Below the pieces are notes generated by a model. That model had not been told where the DNA came from, did not search any database, and worked only from the letters and a program-made list of their open reading frames with translations. Below are positions 60,768 to 64,000 of a stretch of DNA of 64,000 bases, piece after piece (the first letter of the stretch is position 1; every line of letters starts with the position of its first letter). Location: contig NZ_AP022567.1 of assembly GCF_010727475.1 (NCBI RefSeq), forward strand, positions 2,294,001 through 2,358,000, in the 5' to 3' direction. The position numbers and the translations under genes are program-made. The DNA is from Mycolicibacterium mageritense. Its GTDB lineage: Bacteria; Actinomycetota; Actinomycetes; Mycobacteriales; Mycobacteriaceae.

Positions 60768-62206
60768 GAGCCCTTACCGTCCTCGACCTTGCGGGGATTC
60801 GGGTCCGCGGGCAGGGTGTCGTGCTCCAACAATGCCGATTCCTTCGACAACACCGGGCCTTCCACGAGCAGACCCACCACGGGCCACGGCGCGTTCACCG
60901 CACCGCTGAGCCCCAGGCTCTTGGCCGCGTCGTCGTTGGCCACGCCGTACCGCACACCCTGTGGGTCGATGTAGTACAGGCTCTCCCCGACCCGCGGGTC
61001 CGGTGACTGCAACCGCACGAACTGGCCGCCGTCGATGTATACCGTTGCGTCGCCGCCGATCTGGTCGATCCCGGTGCCGATGGCCGACGACGGGATAGGC
61101 AGCCTGCGGCCCGCGATCACGGTGACCTTCGGCGATTGATCGCCCGGTTCACGCTGCCACGACCAGCACAGCACGGGCGCGTCCTGGCGCAGCAGGATGT
61201 TGAGCGCCTTGTCCGGCAACGGTGAGACGTACACCTGTTCCGGAATGCTCGCCACGCGACTGGCTTCCACCGACGGCGGCTGGAGCAGGCCGTATGAGTT
61301 GGTGGCCCGCAACGCGGCAGCCGTGGTGTTGTTGACGCGGGCGACGCCGTCGGGCAATACGACGTAATGCTGTGGTTCCGATTCCGTCGCGGTCTGGAAG
61401 ACCGACCCGATCACCAATTCGGCAGGCAGCCCAACGGTGTTCGGCGCCCCGGCGGCCGGAATCTGGGGCAGTTGCCACGGCCCGATATTCGGCAGCGCGT
61501 TGAACAGGCCTTCCGAGATCGGCGTGGCCTTCGCCGTGACAGGGATGCCCACAGCCGATGTCACGGCACGGTCGGCCAGATCGATCGTGTGCCTGCCGCC
61601 CTCGGTGACCAGCCAGTTGGCGCCCTTGAAGGACACCAGCATGCCCTCGTCGGCCTTCATCGGGCCGACCGAGAGATCCGTCGCGAGCGAACGGATCAGA
61701 ATCGACGACTCGACTTGCGGCGCTGCGCTTTCCGGTTTGGCGACCGTGTCGCACAGGCTCCAGCGCGACGCCGGGGTGCCGACCGGTGTCGCGTACGGCG
61801 CCCCGGGGATGCCGATCGGCTGGCCCTTCGGCAGCCGGTTCAGTTCCTCGGACTTGACCACCACGGGCTCCGAGCTGGTGCCCAACGCCAATCGCGCCGA
61901 CGTCAGGTTGTACACCGGGCGCAGCTGCGGGCTGCCTGGCAGCATCACGTAGAGCTGATTGGTCGCGCGGTCGACGACAAGGGTGTCGCTGCCCTGCTTG
62001 CCCAGTGGCTTGAAATACGCCAGCAGCGCTGCGCCGAGGCAGATCAGGACGGACAGCACGATCCCGGCGGACACGGCCCGGCTGTAGAACTGCAGCGGGT
62101 CGTCGAACATCCGGGTGTCCCGGCGGACAATCGCATGCTCGACGCGGCGGAGCAGGAAGCGCCAACCGCTGACCTGCACCTTGGTGGTGAGCCGGAAACC
62201 TGCCAT
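60764..62206 (-). CDS. eccB1: ESX-1 membrane complex component EccB1
   Basis: EccB1 spans the inner membrane once (SAGIVLSVLICLGAALLAYF near residue 50) and has a large periplasmic domain with the Cys pair LCDTVAKP and VLCWSWQRE expected to form a disulfide. The 480-residue length matches M. tuberculosis EccB1. The start MAGFRLTTKVQVSGWRFLLR is canonical. It follows eccA1 after three bases and overlaps eccCa1. Confidence 0.96.
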   Translation of the reverse strand: MAGFRLTTKVQVSGWRFLLRRVEHAIVRRDTRMFDDPLQFYSRAVSAGIVLSVLICLGAALLAYFKPLGKQGSDTLVVDRATNQLYVMLPGSPQLRPVYNLTSARLALGTSSEPVVVKSEELNRLPKGQPIGIPGAPYATPVGTPASRWSLCDTVAKPESAAPQVESSILIRSLATDLSVGPMKADEGMLVSFKGANWLVTEGGRHTIDLADRAVTSAVGIPVTAKATPISEGLFNALPNIGPWQLPQIPAAGAPNTVGLPAELVIGSVFQTATESEPQHYVVLPDGVARVNNTTAAALRATNSYGLLQPPSVEASRVASIPEQVYVSPLPDKALNILLRQDAPVLCWSWQREPGDQSPKVTVIAGRRLPIPSSAIGTGIDQIGGDATVYIDGGQFVRLQSPDPRVGESLYYIDPQGVRYGVANDDAAKSLGLSGAVNAPWPVVGLLVEGPVLSKESALLEHDTLPADPNPRKVEDGKGS

Positions 62207-62209
62207 CGT

Positions 62210-63934
62210 CTAGTCGCCGATGTTCAGGCGGCCGTGCACGGACGAGATCGCGGTGGCCATGTCCTCACCGTTGATCTCGCTGAGCTGTTCCACATCGAGG
62301 CTCTCGAAGTCCATGGAGCGGGCCAGCCGCATGTCGCGGTTCTGCTCTCCGGCCTCCACCAGTTGCCGCGCGTAGCGTCCGTTGCCCGCGATGTCCAGGG
62401 CCGGCTTGCCGTTGAGCCTGCGCTGACTCAGCAGCGTCGCGGCCTCATACACGCCCTTGGCGGCACCGTCGTCCAGCCACGAATCATTCGACTTGGCAAT
62501 GACTTTGGCGATCTCGACGATGTCTTCTGGCGCATACGAGTCGAATTCGATCCGGGTGGCGAAGCGCGAGCGCAGACCGTCGTTGGCCTCCAGCAGGCGG
62601 TCGATGTCGTTGCTGTACCCGGCGATGATCACCACAAGGCGGTCGCGGTCGTTCTCCATGCGAGCCAGCAGCGTGTCCAGGGCCTCCGTGCCGAACGGGT
62701 CGGCGCGGCCGTCACGCTCCTGCACCAGGGTGTAGGCCTCGTCGATGAACAGCACGCCACCCAGCGCGCGGTCGATGGTCTTGGACGTCTTGACCGCGGA
62801 TTGGCCCTCGTACTCGGCCACGAAATCCTTGCGGGAGGTCTCGACCAGCTTCGGTTCGGCGATCACCCCGAGGCCGGCCAGGATGTTGGCGACCACACGC
62901 GCGATGGTGGTCTTACCCGTTCCGGGCGGACCCGCGAAGATCATGTGCTTGGACGTCTGGGCGACCTTCATGCCGCGGGCCGCGCGAATCCTGGCCATCT
63001 GGGTGGCGGCGCGGTAGGCCTCGATCTGTTCCTTGACGCGGCTCAGGCCGATCTGCCGGTCGAGTTCGGCCTGCGCCTCGGCCAGCAGCTTCTCACGGCC
63101 CGAGGTATCGGCCACCACGCTCTTCGGATCCCACGGATCCTTACGGGCGGCGATCTGCTCGGCAGTGGTGGTCTCCAGTCGGTAGTTCGGATCCCGCAGC
63201 GCGGCAGTGACTTTCGGCTCCGGATAGTTTGCCTGCAGCCATTCCAGCAGCACCTGGGCCGACTCGTCGTTGCCCTGCGCGCGGCGGGCCATGGCCAGGT
63301 ACCACGCGATAGCCGGTGCGCACGCCTGGGCCACCGGGGTGTCGTTGGCGGCGTGCAGCCGCCGGTCGGCCTCGGTGAACAGACCGAGGTTGGCCGCCGC
63401 GACACCGTGTGCCACACCGGCTGCCGCGGCCAGGAATTTGTCCTGCCACGCCTCGGCACCGCGGACCTGATCGATCACGTCGGTCCAGCGCTGCGCCTCG
63501 GCGTAGATGACGGCCTTGATCCAGGACACCAGGTACTCCGAGCCACCGGTCGGGGCGTCTTCGAGCGCCTCCATGGCATCGGCGTAATTGCCTTCTTTGG
63601 CCTCCTGGACCGCGAAGCCCATCGTGATGGCCAGCGGCGAGTTGATCGGATAGCTGATGTCACGGCCGAACATGCCGCCGATGGGAATCCGCGCGTTGAG
63701 GCTGATCATCGGAACCTCAGCGGCGCCCGCGAGCTGGCCGAAGTTCGACCGCGAGTACCAGGCACGGAACATCGTCACCCGATCGGTGTCGCCGCACCGG
63801 ATCCGGCCGACCCAGGCGTCGCACGCAGACTCGTCGTAATTCGTTATCTCGGTGAACAATTCGAGTGCGCGGGCCGGCGAACCGGCGAGCATGCCGACCG
63901 CGCTGCCGAACATCCCTGCGAGATGATCAACCAT
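62210..63934 (-). CDS. eccA1: ESX-1 AAA+ ATPase EccA1
   Basis: EccA1 is the cytosolic CbxX/CfqX-type AAA+ ATPase of ESX-1. The 574-residue protein has an N-terminal TPR-like domain (about 1-275) and a C-terminal AAA+ domain with Walker A IFAGPPGTGKTTIARVVANI, Walker B GGVLFIDEAYTLV and sensor RLVVIIAGYSNDIDRLLEAN. ATG 63934 overlaps the end of espH. It opens the eccA1-eccB1-eccCa1 coupled run. Confidence 0.97.
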   Translation of the reverse strand: MVDHLAGMFGSAVGMLAGSPARALELFTEITNYDESACDAWVGRIRCGDTDRVTMFRAWYSRSNFGQLAGAAEVPMISLNARIPIGGMFGRDISYPINSPLAITMGFAVQEAKEGNYADAMEALEDAPTGGSEYLVSWIKAVIYAEAQRWTDVIDQVRGAEAWQDKFLAAAAGVAHGVAAANLGLFTEADRRLHAANDTPVAQACAPAIAWYLAMARRAQGNDESAQVLLEWLQANYPEPKVTAALRDPNYRLETTTAEQIAARKDPWDPKSVVADTSGREKLLAEAQAELDRQIGLSRVKEQIEAYRAATQMARIRAARGMKVAQTSKHMIFAGPPGTGKTTIARVVANILAGLGVIAEPKLVETSRKDFVAEYEGQSAVKTSKTIDRALGGVLFIDEAYTLVQERDGRADPFGTEALDTLLARMENDRDRLVVIIAGYSNDIDRLLEANDGLRSRFATRIEFDSYAPEDIVEIAKVIAKSNDSWLDDGAAKGVYEAATLLSQRRLNGKPALDIAGNGRYARQLVEAGEQNRDMRLARSMDFESLDVEQLSEINGEDMATAISSVHGRLNIGD

Positions 63935-64000
63935 TGTTCACTCCGTAACGGGTTGCGAAGACCTGTGCGCGAGCCGAATCCGCCTGCTCCGGCGAAGGCA
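63927..64000 (-). CDS. espH: EspH (only the C-terminal 23 residues in the window)
   Basis: A minus-strand frame enters from the right edge and encodes PSPEQADSARAQVF followed by ATRYGVNNG and a TGA that overlaps the first codons of eccA1 by eight bases. Position immediately before eccA1 matches espH (Rv3867). The visible part is too short to prove the assignment alone. Confidence 0.7.
   Translation of the reverse strand, partial: PSPEQADSARAQVFATRYGVNNG

Noticed and set aside
1..64000. tRNA, rRNA, riboswitch or prophage
   Set aside because: None seen on reading both strands; no cloverleaf ends, no rRNA-like conserved stretches, no integrase or attachment-site repeats were recognised. This was by eye, not by a covariance search.

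Overview
The window is high-GC actinobacterial DNA from a fast-growing Mycobacterium (Mycolicibacterium) close to the M. smegmatis group. The evidence is a complete ESX-1 type VII secretion locus (eccA1 to mycP1) whose proteins read as orthologues of the M. tuberculosis and M. smegmatis sets, next to a fructose PTS operon and to a block matching M. tuberculosis Rv0144-Rv0154c (TetR, TIGR00027 methyltransferase, Rv0148-like SDR, quinone oxidoreductase, fadE2, PtpB phosphatase). EsxA and EsxB are close to, but not the same as, those I remember for M. smegmatis mc2 155, so a sister species or divergent strain is likely. This identification is from memory of these families; no database was searched.

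Layout. 1-7,060: a NarL/DegS-type two-component system (kinase cut by the window edge), a small exported peptide, a LysR regulator with an MFS exporter, a DUF1348 protein, and the fadE2-ptpB pair. 7,061-12,137: a three-gene operon centred on a giant CtpI-type P-type ATPase, joined by ATGA and GTGA overlaps. 12,231-16,521: a leftward run of metabolic genes (SDR, quinone oxidoreductase, HAD dehalogenase with a frameshift, SAM methyltransferase, DUF456, YceI), mostly translationally coupled. 16,638-22,531: a small secreted peptide, a methyltransferase, two divergent TetR regulators, a FUSC membrane protein and a pirin. 22,555-28,417: ptsI divergent from fruR-fruK-fruA-ptsH, which ends in a hairpin.

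28,309-40,987 is the most unusual part. A rightward mycP1-eccE1-espL block is flanked on both sides, in mirror image, by a cassette made of a large EspE-like secreted protein, a lipoprotein and the 3' end of ptsH. One copy of ptsH is the functional gene. The other is a 63-bp remnant that differs only at synonymous sites. The left cassette also carries a second lipoprotein and a broken orphan C-terminal module. Large secreted proteins with a conserved export domain and variable C-termini, each coupled to a lipoprotein, look like a polymorphic toxin-immunity or mating-identity system exported by ESX-1.

40,999-51,043 holds the ESX-1 accessory genes: espB, espK, a proline-rich membrane protein, espJ with a 46-residue ORF coupled to it, an LppA-family lipoprotein coupled to an EspE-like alpha/beta hydrolase, and two further small ESX-1-associated proteins. 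51,064-64,000 is the conserved leftward core: espH (partial), eccA1, eccB1, eccCa1, eccCb1, PE35, PPE68, esxB, esxA, espI and eccD1. The core builds the membrane channel and ATPase motor; PE35/PPE68, EsxA/EsxB, EspB, EspK, EspJ and the EspE-like proteins are the likely substrates; MycP1 is the membrane-anchored protease. By eye, much of 28.4-33 kb and 42-46 kb is visibly richer in A+T than the rest.
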